A DNA stretch of 64,000 bases, from the NCBI GenBank assembly GCA_015844335.1, contig JADLZL010004325.1:1-64000 (forward strand), written 5' to 3'. Made by a program: the position numbers and the translations under genes. Below, piece by piece: positions 24,101 through 36,749 of this stretch; position 1 is the first letter of the stretch, and every line of letters begins with the position of its first letter. This DNA comes from Chrysopogon serrulatus. Its lineage: Eukaryota > Streptophyta > Magnoliopsida > Poales > Poaceae. The notes beneath the pieces were generated by a model, which was not told the origin of the DNA, did no database searches, and worked only from the letters and a program-made list of their open reading frames with translations.

Positions 24101-24556
24101 GAGGAGCACCGCCTTGAGGTTCTCCTGGCCGTAGAGGCGGAGCACCAGTGTCTTGAGGTACTTGTACATGAAGCCGTGCAGGGAGCCGACGTTGTCGCGG
24201 CCGAAGATCTCGGTGAAGGTGTCCGGGTACCAGCTCTCGAACAGCTTCCCCTCCTGCTGGAACACGAAGTAGTTCATGTCCGGGTCCGCCGACACCACCA
24301 CCTGCCGCCCCACGATGCTCGTCTTGAAGATGCTCCCGTACCGCCGCACCCTCTCCTTCACGAACGGCGAGACGTCGCACGTCGGGTTGGGCGCGAAGAA
24401 CTGCAGCGTCTCGCCGAGGAGAGGGACGCCCATGGAGCCCGGCGGGAGCCTGCCTCTCGACGACTTGGGGTGGCTCCATCGGTACGCCCAGCGGAGCAGA
24501 GCGGCGGAGATCGCCAATGCCGCGGCGAAGGCAGCTATATAGGCCATGGAAGCCAT
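21166..24556 (-). CDS. Cytochrome P450, CYP87 family type (C-terminal frameshift)
   Basis: Heme-thiolate monooxygenase of the CYP85 clan, anchored in the ER membrane; substrate unknown, though relatives act on steroid or triterpene-type lipids. Exons by GT-AG splicing: 24017-24556, 23766-23915, 23262-23513, 23072-23161, 22496-22574, 22252-22358, 21323-21453, and a last exon from 21223. Visible motifs are an N-terminal hydrophobic anchor, the proline-rich hinge LPPGSMGVPLLGETLQFF, the I-helix FASFETT, a PERF-like FNPWRW, and the heme loop FGGGLRFCVG. A run of six C in the last exon shifts the frame so that translation stops at 21166-21168 (about 468 residues). With one C fewer the frame would run to 21132, giving 479 residues and the usual family ending. 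This may be a real lesion or a homopolymer error. An in-frame ATG at 24664 could add 36 residues, but the ATG at 24556 fits the family. Confidence 0.9.
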
Positions 24557-24718
24557 GGCCTCCGAGGTGACAAGAAGGTTCGCGGTGCGATGATATGATT
24601 TGCCGGAGAGAGAGATGGTGGTGGTGGCGAGGCAGGGAGAAGCTAGCTCAAGATATGCTTGCATGTGCTACGGGGAGACGAAGGAGGTTCTGTGTGGGTT
24701 TGTGGGAGTATGGGTGCC

Positions 24719-24727
24719 TTTTATAAA
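24719..24727 (-). promoter_or_regulatory. TATA box of the first P450 gene
   Basis: TTTATAAAAGG on the minus strand lies about 165 bp upstream of the ATG at 24556, a normal distance for a plant TATA with a 5' leader of about 130 nt. A Mutator-like element starts about 330 bp further upstream. Confidence 0.6.
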
Positions 24728-25051
24728 CCACCGTGCTGCAATGCTGCTAGGCTTGGCCTTTAAAAAGTGACGGAAGGGAAATAAATAAATATATGCAATA
24801 AGCATAACCATCTTTAATTTGTATTTATATTTACGTTATATATGCCCTTTACATTTATCTAAATTATTTTTTCACGGTTCCAAATATGATGCTATAGTAT
24901 TTTCATAGGGCTACTATGATATTGCTAATTGTTTTGTTATTACTTTTAATTGTTGAATGGATATGAATATTGATCATAATCATGAGTATATTGACTGACT
25001 AAATAAATGTCAAGAAAAATAGATATCGAGACATGTTCTCCTAGAGAATTA

Positions 25052-26041
25052 GAGAAATTTTACAATGATTGGAAAAATCATGGCCCATCTATTGAACGAG
25101 ATCGGACGGTGTAAAAATAGGATGTACCTAATTGAAGATACCAAATAGGTAGGGATAGTACTAAATTAGATGGAATCGGTACCTAAATATATGGAACAAG
25201 ATTTTTTCTATTTTTTTCTTTTTATTTTTGAATAAGGATAAATCAGTTATTTTAGTCCTTTTCTTCCTCCTTCGTCTCTTCTGCTCTCACCCATGACCCC
25301 AAAGCTCCAACCATGAAAAGGGTCACGCACGTGCTCTCTCTCGTTGGATGGCCACGTCCACTAGTAGCCGCACCAGCCCGATCGATTATGTGCTGCTCCC
25401 GGCACCTACCAAGCCGATGTCGTCCCGTCCATGGCTCCATGCTTCTCTTCCCTATGCTTGATGCCGTCCATGGCTCCATGCTCCTCTTCCCTATGCGGCC
25501 GGCAGTAGAAACTACGCTACCAGGCAAACACAGGCCGCTGGCCACCATGCGCTTGGCCTGGCTGCAGCTGCGCCGTGAGGCTAGGCTGTTTTCATCTGCG
25601 CCATAGTAGTCCGTAACCAATCATCACAGGTGCTGTGATCAGCGACGCCTCCTCCTACAGTAGCGGCCCGGTGACCTGCTCCGTGCTGCACTGCTGCCCT
25701 TATTTAATTTCTCATCCCCTGCCATCGCATCTTCCTAGCGTTAGGCGAGCTCCGGCGTGATGAACCTGCGTGCCGCGGATGCTACATTCTCCTCGACCTC
25801 TCCCTATAAGCTCGCAAAGGGGAGATGGCAACGATGGGGACTGGTGACGACCATAGGTGTGAATTAACGAAGAGGAGATGGCAACAATGGGGACATCGGT
25901 GGGAAAGAAGGTCGATGGGAATAATCTCAATTACTGAAATGCCCTCTATAATACATTTGTCAATTAATTACTTAGAAGATAGAAAATGATGAAAGTACCT
26001 AGAGGTACCGGGGTACTTTTCCAACCATTGTAAAATGCCTC
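25052..26041. mobile_element. Short non-autonomous Mutator-like element
   Basis: Imperfect inverted ends GAGAAATTTTACAATGATTGG (left) and its counterpart at 26021-26041 are flanked by perfect 9-bp duplications AGAGAATTA (25043-25051 and 26042-26050). The 990-bp body has a moderately GC-rich middle (25250-25800) without a supported gene; frames of about 120 codons there lack family motifs. It contains a direct duplication of 'ccgtccatggctccatgc' plus following bases (about 25426-25496). It lies in the upstream region of the minus-strand P450 gene. Confidence 0.82.
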
Positions 26042-26050
26042 AGAGAATTA

Positions 26051-27090
26051 TACGCGCATATGAGTACTTGGGCTCCTGAAATTTTCTTAGTTATATGCTT
26101 CCTTGCATAATTAATGAAAGATCTTTGTATTTTCTCTTATATCATTAAATAAAATAGCTTCTACTATATCTTCTCTTTGTTTTGGCTGCTATCGAAAACA
26201 TTATTTTGTCTTTGCTGACTATCTTTTTTTAATTTATTTACAAAAAATTGATGGCCATTCAGTGGATTAAAACAAGGAGAATATTTGTATTTAATTGATC
26301 TAAAAAAGAAAAACACTTGTGCAAGTATATAACTGCTATATTATTTGGCAGATAAAACGGAATCATCCATGCCTTAACTATCACACTACTTTCTTACGAA
26401 TAATATGCATTTTCAATTTTTCTAAGCAACTTTGAACAGAGAAAAGAAAACAAAACCATAAGAGTAGTTGATCTACCATGAGGTTTAGCGGTCTACACGC
26501 AACTCAACTAGATTACTTCGGAGTTTGGAAGCAAGCAGGGACAAGAATGTAATTTCAATTAATCCAGTCCAGGGACACCTTCCTTTCGTTGTGGTATACA
26601 GTATGGTATACGTACGTAATGGGTTGCGGCGGATGGAGCCACTGTTGCTGAGACACAGGAGTATTGGCTGTTGAGAAGCTGGCTGGCTAGAATTGGGTGG
26701 GGCTATACTATATACTACAGAAAAGAACAGCAAAGTCTTGCCCGGCGTGTCTCCGGACCATGGATTATTCTGCCATCACTCTCTGTGCCCGGGGATGCCA
26801 TTGTTTAAGCACAGCCAGTGGGCAACTGCACCATGTCTCATTCCATCGGACGGCTTCAGGCAACCACACCGTACTGCCTGCCTCTACTGATGCCCATTCT
26901 GCCAATCTCTAGTGTGTAGTTGTAGTATGTGTGGTTTGAACAGTAGTAGCGTACTAGGGTCATTACCGGCCTGCAGCCGGTGAAATCACTTCTCAAATTC
27001 CAGATCTGCAAATAAATTAATTTTAAAGTGGGTTGCTGGGCTGTGTTTGTCTGTAATAAATGTGCAAAGTTCTTGCCTATGTACACTATA
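26051..27090. other. AT-rich intergenic spacer
   Basis: No gene, RNA or clear element is supported. Short open frames lack known motifs. Confidence 0.5.
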
Positions 27091-27310
27091 CTCTATTCTG
27101 TTGTGAATGACGACGATCAAAACGAGGAAGAACACAAGATTAAACCACAGCGAGACACAAGATTTAACGGGGAAAACCCTCCCAATGCGGAAGGTAAAAA
27201 CCATGGGCGCCAGCCAGCAAGCACTCCTCACTATTATCAAGAGTCGGGTTACAACGCCGTATGGCAGCTTACAAGAGAATGAATCAAAGTGGAAACTCTA
27301 ACACAGGTAT
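27091..27310. repeat. Probable LTR-retrotransposon fragment
   Basis: The phrases 'cacaagatttaacggggaaaa', 'aaaaccatgggcgcc' and 'tatcaagagtcgggttacaa' resemble a repeat commonly found in grass retroelement LTRs. No boundaries, target duplication or coding domain are visible, so family assignment is weak and rests on recall. Confidence 0.35.
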
Positions 27311-28690
27311 GTGTCGCTCCGGCCCAAGCCTCCGGCGACGGGCCTCCGCTTCGCTTCGGCAGAAGTTGGCCAATAATGATGCGAACTGAATTTGGAACAT
27401 CTTCAACACATTCATACCATACACTGTGCACTTGCTTCGGAGCTCTCATTGTCAAGCAGTCATCAGTCAAATATATGTGAGCTTTAAGCACAAGAAACAG
27501 AAAGCCACAGTTCTGTGATTCGTGGCCTACGTACTTATCACAAAACGAGCTGGATTGTATATTCACCGGCACACGCCAACCCGATCTCCGTGCATTGGAT
27601 GTGAGTCAAACAGTTGAACTTTTTCCGTGATCTTTTTGCGATCTATCTTTTCCTTCTTTTCTCGTCTCTGCGCGCGTCACAATCTAATTAAGGTCTGTAC
27701 TTAGCTTCATAGTGGCATAGTATATGTTTTGCCAGCTAGCTACAGTATATCTAGAGAGATTAAGTCCTTTGGCTGGCTCTGAACAAAGATATCCACTCCA
27801 GCAACGAAATAAAGAATATCAGATCAATCCAGTTTCTGAATCTTCTTGGAAGCACGGTCCAGGAAAGGACGCTGCACTTGGCGCATAAATCCGTCAGATG
27901 TGCCAAATAGATTCGACACACAGCTGGTGATCGATGCTCTTTGGTTGCCATATTTCCATTCAGGTGTTGTTCAATCTACTGTGAATCCGTTTCTAACACC
28001 AAATGCTCTGCACGACTGATTGCACGTAATAACAACTCGCAAAATAAAAAGACACAGCCACACAAGGAACAGCTGAAACAAGCCATTTCGTACTAGCGCT
28101 GTCTGAAACTTTTTGCAGCATAGAGTCCAAGTTGAGGAAGGAGCACAGCCGGAATCCAGGCATTTTTCTCCGTGTAGTTGCTGCGATTCTTGCTGGAAAA
28201 AAGCGTCACAAAATGCTCGTTTTAGTTGGTTTTGCGCTGCCTTTTTCCGGGTCGTTTGGAGGAGCCATGGAGCCCCCCGCACCGGCACCGGCACCGTCGT
28301 GGCGGCGTCTCCCGAGCGCACGCGCCATGCAATTTCCGAGCACAAGAAAAAGCAGCAAAATAATGCAGGAACCTTGGCTTGCAACACGCGTACGTGCTCC
28401 TGGACGCATGTGGCCTGCCTTTCGGGTGGTACAGATCATTTGGCTCCGTATGGGACGTCAGGAACAGCCGGGCCGCACGCGTACCGCACAAGTGGCCCCA
28501 CGACACAAGAGTAACATGACCAACAGCGAAACAGGACTTCGCCTCTGGGATTAAAATACTAGCCTCGAGAATAGGATCCAAATCGGAAGTGTAGGCACTT
28601 GCTCATGTGAGAATACAGGTTGATACGTGTCTTTGTAGTTTGAGTGTGATGTGTGATTGCCAACGAACGTAACGTCTTGGGTTGAATTTG
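27311..28690. other. Spacer with unsupported open frames
   Basis: Overlapping frames of 119-140 codons occur on both strands at 27971-28581, but none shows a domain, transit peptide or conserved motif. Base composition is mixed. I see nothing I can annotate. Confidence 0.4.
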
Positions 28691-28952
28691 AAACTAACTG
28701 AGACGTGAGTTAGTGTTGTTCAACACGTCTCTTAGGTTGTGGTGCACAAGTGTGAAGCACGGAGACGGTGATCGATGGTGAGATAAAGGTCAAGTGGAGA
28801 TGGGTCGTGCCGAAAGACCAGGAGCAGTGAAGGGCGGACGTGAGGCTTGGATTGAGAAATTGGAGCGTCGAAGGACCAACCGTGGTGGCTGATAACTAGA
28901 GACATCGACAAAGCAAGTGTACATGGGAGTGACCGTGTTGACCAAGTCAAGA

Positions 28953-29620
28953 GGGCGATCAAGCAAGTCAAGCGTATGCTGAAAGACTTGGTTGCCGAGC
29001 GGTCGAGGATGACGGTGACATGTGTGGGAACGTGGGGGACCGCGTATGAAGTATGCTACTCGCGGGTGGTTCGGTGGTTTGGGCCTCAAAACCATCAGTT
29101 GGACGGGTTTCGGGTTTGAACCTCAAAACCCAAACGGAGGTTCCGAGGAGAAACATGCGGTACATGATGGCATCACAAAGCTGCGTTGAGGCAAAGTTGT
29201 GGTGAAGGGCGCCTGGATGTCAGATTTGCAAATCTTCGACTTGGACCATAATGCCTAGGTGGTTCCTTTGATTCCTTTCATTCTGGCGATCGAGCAAGTC
29301 AAGCGCATGCTGAAAGACTTAAGGCCGAGCGGTCGAGGACGACGGTGACATGTGCCGGAGTGTGGGAAACGCGTATGGAGTACGCTACTCGTGGACGGTT
29401 CAGTGGTTTGGGCCTCAAAACCACCAGCTGGACGGGTTTCGGGTTTGGACCTTAAACCCAGACAGAGGTTCCGAGGAGAAACATGACGATACTTGATGTC
29501 ATCACAAAGCTTGTGTTGAGGCCAAGCGGTGGTGAAGGGCGCGTGGACGTCAGATCAGCAAATCTTCGACTTGGACCATAATGCCTACGGGTTCGATGGT
29601 TCCTTTGATTCTAATTATGA
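28953..29620. repeat. Tandem duplication of a ~333-bp unit in repetitive DNA
   Basis: Unit 1 (28953-29284) and unit 2 (29286-29620) align along their length with about 10-15% differences. Shared phrases include 'gcaagtcaagcg', 'gccgagcggtcgagga', 'cagtggtttgggcctcaaaa' and 'aaatcttcgacttggaccat'. The flank upstream (28700-28950) has the same style and is probably part of the same old retroelement LTR. There is no coding capacity. Confidence 0.8.
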
Positions 29621-31915
29621 GACTGAGAAAAGAAGCAAAAGGGGCACTCCCCTCTGCTTCCGCTGGTGCTAGGCGCGGTCGAAGCTCCCCTCATCGAGCT
29701 TCCCAATCCAATCTGACTGCTGCCGCCGCCGCTGAGGATCTCTGCAAGAACTTTAGACAAATTAATAGGTATCTGTGCTCTCTTCAGCTACATAGTACCA
29801 ATGATGATCACACACACTATTACTATAGAAGTAGCAGCAAATTAACGATAACACATTAACAATTAGTTTATGACTAACCTCTGATCTGGTCTGTGTACAC
29901 CTAATTAAGCAGTGATCATGCATACTTAAATCCAAAAACTTCAACGGCAGGTGTGAACCTGGCATAATAATGTGCTGTCTAGAACAGAACTAGCTTAGGT
30001 CTAGGCACAGCTATAACTTAACAACACGCTCTCCCCGCGTGATCGACACAAAGAAGAAGCAAAATACAATCGATTTCATCGATCAGCTCGCGTTTTCGTC
30101 ACCTAGTTGGTAGATGAAGCCGGATATAAACTATCTTTTATCTAAAAAAACTAAACTAACACATGCATGCCAAGAAAGCGATACCCAGATGGATTCGTTG
30201 ATGGATGATGCGTGTTGCACCGCCCACCCATGGGCCGGCATGGCTACATATGCGACGCGAGCTTGCTCTCCAATCATTTAGTTTTAGTCGACGCGAATAT
30301 TTCCAGTTCATCTCTCCCGTCAGCGACAGGCGGACAGCACTGGGACAGCGCTGGCTGAACCCTTCCAGTCCAGGCAAGGGCTGGCGTAGCAGCAGCTCCG
30401 TAGTCGACTTTTTTTGCTCGTTTAATTAGTTTCAGAAGAGGCCATGCATGCAGGCATGGTGGGATTTCCAGCAGAGACGACTGCACAAGCTAGCGTGCAT
30501 GATCGATGCATGCTCGCTAGCAGCTTGCACTGCCACTGATTGGCTAAGCAAGTAAGCATCCACACGGACGTCGTCGTCCCACCCCATGAGCGAGCTAGCT
30601 GATTGATGATTAGCGCGGCCGTAACGCGAAACCCTAGCTTTAATTTGTTTAAGCGGATCGTTGTTCGCGTGGCCTGTTTATTAACCTCGGCCGCGCGCGG
30701 AAGGGTTGAAAAATCGAGTGTAGATTCGTGCTGCGACTGTGCGCGCGCGCGGGAGAGGAGGGTCAGATAGAGAGTCCGGGCGGGGCTCGATCGGGCCGAC
30801 GACCCGATCTGCTGCGCGATCCCAACCACCGAATCATTGCGAGTTTTAGTTGGCGACACCGCGCACGAAAAGGCTTCCATCGGACGGATGCATTGCATAC
30901 ATTGGACGCTGCGTGTTCTTGTGGACGAAGCAAACGATCTAGCTATCTAGTGGGAGAATATGTATCTGGAGCAGAGATCAGTGCCACGGATTCATACCTG
31001 CGAGATGCATGCGATCGACAAGGGCCAAAAAGAGAATTTGCGGCTGGATCGATATCAGTAGTATCACCGACGACTGCAATCAAGTGAGCGCCCACTTGCG
31101 TTCCTTCTCTCGCTCCTAAATTTTTCCGTTCGTTTCAACTCATCAGTCGACTTATAAGCTATTTCAATAATATTTTTTCTCAAAAAATTAATTATTTTCA
31201 GTTTATCAGCCGTCTCAACATGCATTTGCGCCCATACCTGCCGCTAGAATAATAATATTCATGTTCAGCAAGCAAGCGGATGGGAATGGCCTGCTGTTTT
31301 ACCTACGGCATGCATGCTTCTGGTTGCTAGTGTTTCTCATGTACTTTGTGGAGCTACAGCTTCGCGTTTATTTTAATCTAGATCTTTTTATATTACTAAT
31401 GCTGCATTGATCTAAGATTCTAATAAGTTCATGCATCCATGGATTATGCTGCAGCGAGAAGATCTCCCACTGCATATAGGACCAGCAGTCCAATTGACGA
31501 GAGTAAGTAAACGGCCCCGATCCGGCAGTGCAACTGTCCGAGCTAGGCCGGCCAAATGATGGTTCCAACGACTGCCAGTCCCCAGTCGTCAGCCATGGGA
31601 ACCAGAACGTGGCATTATTTTGTTTTAGCTCATACCTATCGGCCTATCGGGGTTGGAGGAAGGCTGCTGGAGTTCCCACCGACAGGGGAATACAACAAGC
31701 TTATTGACCAGCAACGTCGTCGACAAAACACTTCTAATGCCGCACACCTGCGCTAGCTGTGCCTTTCATTGCCTGGCTAAAAGTCGCCTGGCCGGGTCCT
31801 TCATTCCTCGGCCATTTGGATAGGTTCTTCCACTGCTTAAAAAGCGGCATGTTCGTTACCATAGCCATGGCCACTCCAATAGTTGATATGTTATTATATA
31901 TATCTAAGACGGGCA
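29621..31915. other. Intergenic spacer
   Basis: Several open frames (for example 30422-30898 minus and 30728-31087 plus) lack recognisable motifs. A short segment near 31130-31220 ('ttcgtttcaact...cagtcgacttataagc') matches the style of dispersed sequences at 47999-48100 and 51070-51190, probably a MITE family. Confidence 0.45.
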
Positions 31916-31980
31916 AAAATGGTTTACAGAGACGGCCACGCCGCCCGCCTCTGCTTAAGGCACACCATTAATAAGTGTTA

Positions 31981-32010
31981 ACAGAGGTGGTGCTATATGT
32001 CCACCTCTGT
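31981..32010. repeat. Inverted repeat, possible CACTA-type subterminal relic
   Basis: ACAGAGGTGG and CCACCTCTGT form perfect 10-bp arms around a 10-nt loop. Nearby (31920-31975) are related motifs such as 'ttacagagacggcc' and 'gcccgcctctg'. Such arrays occur at the ends of grass CACTA elements, but no terminus or target duplication was found here. Confidence 0.4.
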
Positions 32011-32049
32011 AAATCGATACAAAAATGCAGCCGAGCCAAACAATGTCGA

Positions 32050-34550
32050 GCCCACTATCAAGCACACTGCCAGCAGCAGCCCTAGCACACTGTCGAGAAC
32101 CGCCCTCCTCTCCCTAGATTATCGTGGCACGTGCATCGCCTAGTGCATGTACCGCTGGGAGCCACCCTCTCCACCCTAGGCCACTCGAGATCTATGGGCT
32201 GCCAGAGATCTGCCGCTTGATGAGGCTAAAAGGGGAGGCAAGATGGTGGGAGGAGTGCGTGGTGGGAGAGGGAGGCATGGGGTGGACGGTTGAGGAAGAG
32301 CTTATCATTGTCACAAGTGAGCATTTGATGTTCGATCTGTTGCTCTTGGATTTTTCAATAGATGGCTACACATTGCCCATTGAAGTATCAAAATCGGTTG
32401 TGGAGTGCGCTCTGGTGGCTAGGCGTCGATCATTGAAGCACCAAATCAGTTGTTGTGGAGTGCTGTGGGAAGGTTTGTATCACGCTATTCGTCGTAGTGA
32501 AAAGGTTGGGATCAATCTTGTATTCGCTTGATAAGAGAATAGAGTTGGAAAAGACTCAAGAGTCAAGACCTTGTGGTCTTCTCAATAACAAGGATGTTAG
32601 CAAGTCTTGGTGGTGTATGGTCGAACCTTATCGAGCTAAATCTTGTGCTCCTAAGCATGCAACCCATTGACTTCACATATTTCGACATGATCTACTTGTT
32701 TTGAAGTTTTTGGTTGTAAGCATCTTGTGGAACACGCTCTATACGCTCACCTCTAAATTTGTGGTAAACTTAGATCAAAGTTTCATTAGCTAAGTTCATA
32801 GGCCAACTAGTTTCTTCCCAAGGCCTAGAAATTCAGACTTTTTGGGCCATAATTTTAGGGTAAGTCAAGAATTTTTTATGCCTGTTACTTTAACCCAATA
32901 CAAAGTTTGGATTTCCACCTCCATACACAAGAATTATTGATCGTTTATTTCATCACTTAATATAACTAATTTGATGTGGTAGATGTTGGTACATTTTTCT
33001 ATAAATTTGGTCAAATCATAGAAGTTTGGTCTAGAATAAAACTAAAACAACCTGCATTTTGAAAATGAGAGTAATACTTGCTCTTTTCTGTGCCAAAAAA
33101 TCATGGGGGAAAACACTAAAAAAGGACATATTATATTTTACTATGGCAACATTTTTTAGATAAATTGCTCACCTATACATTTGTCTTGGGGCAATTTATG
33201 CTTTTACCACTAGACCCAAGAACACACATGTTCCTTCAAACACCAGAGCGAGCACTGTTGTTGGACCATCGCACTCGTTTCGAATTCGCCCAAGATATAA
33301 ATGCGCCTAGCTAGGCTGACAGGTGTTATACTTTGGTTGAATTTGCAGTACAGAAGACTAGGAGCATGTCGGTGTTACGAGTGCACACCTCTACCACTAA
33401 AATATCGATATACTAGATGATGCAATAAAAGATGCACACTCTCCCTTCCAAAAAAGAAAAAAAGGAAAAGATGGATACACTCTCCTGTCCTTTTCTAACA
33501 GAAGGCAACAGCTGCAATACGCGGCCTATCGCTAATTAGCTAGCTAGTCGTGTCTCCCTTCCCATAAGATTGTACTAGCGGTGGCACTTTGAGACAAGTT
33601 CAACCTGAAGAGTACCTGACGCAGAGGCTAGACTAGAGCTAGGTGATCAGCACGTAGCCAGTACTTGCATTGCACCGGCCGCGATCTTGTGGCGATTGCA
33701 TGATGGAAAGCTGACGAGCGAGATCTGGTCAAGATGCGGCCAGTTCGTCCTCTCTCTCGCCGCGGTTTCTTTGGTCGTGATCGTAGCACAAAGGAATCCA
33801 ACTTCTGGATATGCACGAGCCAGCTGTTAGATAGATAGTTTACTGCGTTCACAGGGAATATATATAGTTTCGATCGGCTTGTTTGGACCCAAAACCTGCT
33901 GACATATCCAGGCTCCAACCTGTAGCACAACAGTATATATGATTTGGATGGCTCAACAAAACACGGCGAGCTTCGTAGTCTCGCCGCGTTGCGCCACCGC
34001 CGATCGAGCTCACCCAGCCACTCCGGTGTCACCTCTCTGGATATGCAGTGTATTTAGACGCAACTGCAGGTTTCACGCGGACATATACTACTACTAGTTA
34101 GGAGTACCAGATAGCTAGCTAGCCACTATATTGAAGCACTAGATCGATAAGCTAGAAACTCCAAGCTCCAAACTTCCTGGAAATTGAATTCAAAGCATTC
34201 ATGCATGCAGTGTGTGGCTGTGAACTCAAGGAACGAAATTTAAAATACTTGTGGCAAGTGCAGTTCAGTGAAACACATGCATGCACTAGATTGTTCAAAA
34301 GCATGTGCAGTTCAGTGAAACACAGGCAAGCATCAGCATCCGGCGAGCACATACTCTCTCTCGCAGTAAATTAACTGAAGTGCACTTCTAGTCTTCTAGA
34401 TGCCACAGTACAAAATAACAAAGCAGAAGTGCGTGAAGGATAGAAATAAGGCTACATGATGTGACTACTGAAGTTTATTACGTGACACCTTTCCTGGTCA
34501 GGAAACCAATTATTCTGATGCCATGTTACTTTATACTTGTACACATATAA
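32050..34550. other. Intergenic spacer
   Basis: No gene is supported. A frame at 32124-32531 (135 codons) and one at 33628-34032 on the minus strand (134 codons) have no recognisable features. Confidence 0.4.
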
Positions 34551-34553
34551 CTA

Positions 34554-34782
34554 CTCCCTCCGTCCCAAAAAGAATAACGTTTTGGGTGTTCATGCCACAA
34601 GTTTAACTCGATTTGTAGAAAATACGTACAATATTTATATCTCTAAATAAATTTATTAAAAAACTAAGATCTTTCTGATAATACTAACTATAATACAAAT
34701 CGATAATATTTACTATTTATAAAAATTGCCGACAGTTATTTCTTAGAAAGCAAGAATGATATCCTTTTTGGGACGGAGGGAG
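34554..34782. mobile_element. Stowaway-type MITE (copy 1)
   Basis: Inverted ends CTCCCTCCGTCCCAAAAAG and its reverse counterpart are flanked by TA on both sides, the Tc1/Mariner target. It is 229 bp, AT-rich, non-coding and able to fold along its length. Confidence 0.9.
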
Positions 34783-35216
34783 TATCATGTACTACTCTTA
34801 TCATATTCGTAGACAAGTTTTTCGGATTCATGCAGATCCCGGTAACCATGCAAGATGGTCTCAGTCAAACTACTGAACTATCAATGTCTGCTCTCTGTGC
34901 ATGCGCATGCTACGCCTACGCGTGAGTGACTTGTCGAGGTACCCAATGTATCTCTGCATGTATACGCGCAGTAAGACACGCACACATGCACATTGCGAGA
35001 CGACCAACCATGCTCATGTGCGCTTGAGTCCAAGAACGTACAAACTCACATGCAGCTGATGCAGCAATGCCGGCAAAGCCGAAGTGCAACGAGAAAGCTG
35101 GAGTTATGTCGTCATTCAAAGGGTGGAAACCTGTAAATTGGAATGTTGTTTAGTTTTCGGCAGAAGTAAAAAAATAAATGCAGTTTTTTAAAAAATAAAA
35201 AATAGTTTGAAAAATA

Positions 35217-35451
35217 CTCCCTCTGTCCCTTTTATTTGTCGCCGTGGGATACGTGCCATAAGTTTGACTTGATTTATAGAAAATACGTACAATATTTATA
35301 TCTCCAAATAATTTTGTTAAAAAACTAGATCCAAAGATCTTTCCGATGATATTAATTATGATACTAATCGATGATATTTATTATTTATTAAAATTGCCGG
35401 CATTTGTGTCTCTGGGAAGCGTCGGCGACAAATAAAAAGGGACCGAGGGAG
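35217..35451. mobile_element. Stowaway-type MITE (copy 2)
   Basis: Ends CTCCCTCTGTCCC...GGGACCGAGGGAG with TA on both sides. The interior shares 'atagaaaatacgtacaatat' and 'tatctc(c/t)aaataa' with copy 1, so both belong to one subfamily. Confidence 0.9.
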
Positions 35452-35453
35452 TA

Positions 35454-36282
35454 GTATTTAATTTGTGCCCTTTTAGTTCTTAGTAATATGGAAAAATAAA
35501 CTTAGATTCTCCTAGACGTTCTTTTTTTTATTTTGTCGAACTAATAAGCATTTTTTTGTTTCAATGTGTTTCCCTACTTGAAATTTAAAAGTAAGGTCCA
35601 TTTCTTGACCTTGAAGTTACTTCTAGTGATCATCACATATGAGACATCATCAATGATCATGACATAGATGTGTTTGACTGGCTGGCTCGATCGAGTGGGC
35701 ATCAAGGTTTGACTGAAAAAAAGTTCAGATGAGCTACTACTGCGTAGGACGTAGCTTAGCTACTCCTGCTGCTCACGTAGTCTCATGCATCCATGACAAG
35801 CAAGAGAAAAAAAAAGGCTCACGACATTTATTTGTGGCTACTACCAGTACCAGACAGATACGTACGTGCTAGGTATAGCTGCTCCACGCGGGCCACACTG
35901 CATGCATCTCGGCCAATGCATGCGAGCTTGTCGTCGCTAGGCAATGCCTACGCTACGCTAGAGGCGACCATGACAACGCGAATGCCGCAACACGTAGCTG
36001 ACATGCTACGCTGGCAAGGTTTGGGGGCTTGCGAATACAAGGGCGACAAAGCGAGAAGCGACGACGGCTGCAGACTTGCTTGCTCCGATCCGACGCCGAG
36101 CAGATGTCCGCCGATGCAGCAGCAACGTTGCATCCTCTGACACGGATCATACATACCCCGGCCCGGCCCGGTCCGGCCCGGCAAGCATGATCGAACTTTT
36201 GGCACTTGCCAAGTGCCAGGCTAGGCTGTTCGCCCATTATTATGCGGCGAATTGCACCACCACTCTTTGTCCTGCTCTACAG
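35454..36282. other. Intergenic spacer up to the CACTA element
   Basis: No gene is supported. A short GGCCCGGCCCGG-like run lies near 36160-36180. Frames around 35793-36318 on both strands lack motifs. Confidence 0.45.
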
Positions 36283-36749
36283 CACTACCTCAGATCAGCA
36301 TATCACTGGCGGCCCTAAACCCCCCATCGGTGCGGATTTTGAACCGGCATAGCCTACCGGCACCGATGAGGGTTGGTCATCGATGTCGGTTCCCATGAAC
36401 CGCACTGAAGCTCGGATAACACTTGCCGGTTGTATATAGAAGCCGGCGGTGTTATTTTAAACATCGAGTGCGGTTGGAAATCAAAGCCGATAGTGATCGG
36501 TGAAAGATCGTGTGGCGGTTTGATCTTTGTAACCGCCAGTGATGGTCACAGTATCACCTGGCGGCCTCAATGACAACCGACACTGAATTTATTTTTCAGT
36601 AATTGTTTTATATTCCCATTTTCAATTTGGTTTTTTTATATTATATTAAAATCATATTTTTTTGGTAGGAAAACAAAATCATAAAACTGAAACCTTGATA
36701 ACAACATACCAAATACATTAGTATTAAATACATTAATATTACACATACA

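Noticed and set aside
27971..28581. Open frames of 119-140 codons on both strands
   Set aside because: No conserved motif, transit peptide or splice support was visible, and the overlapping frames cannot all be real.
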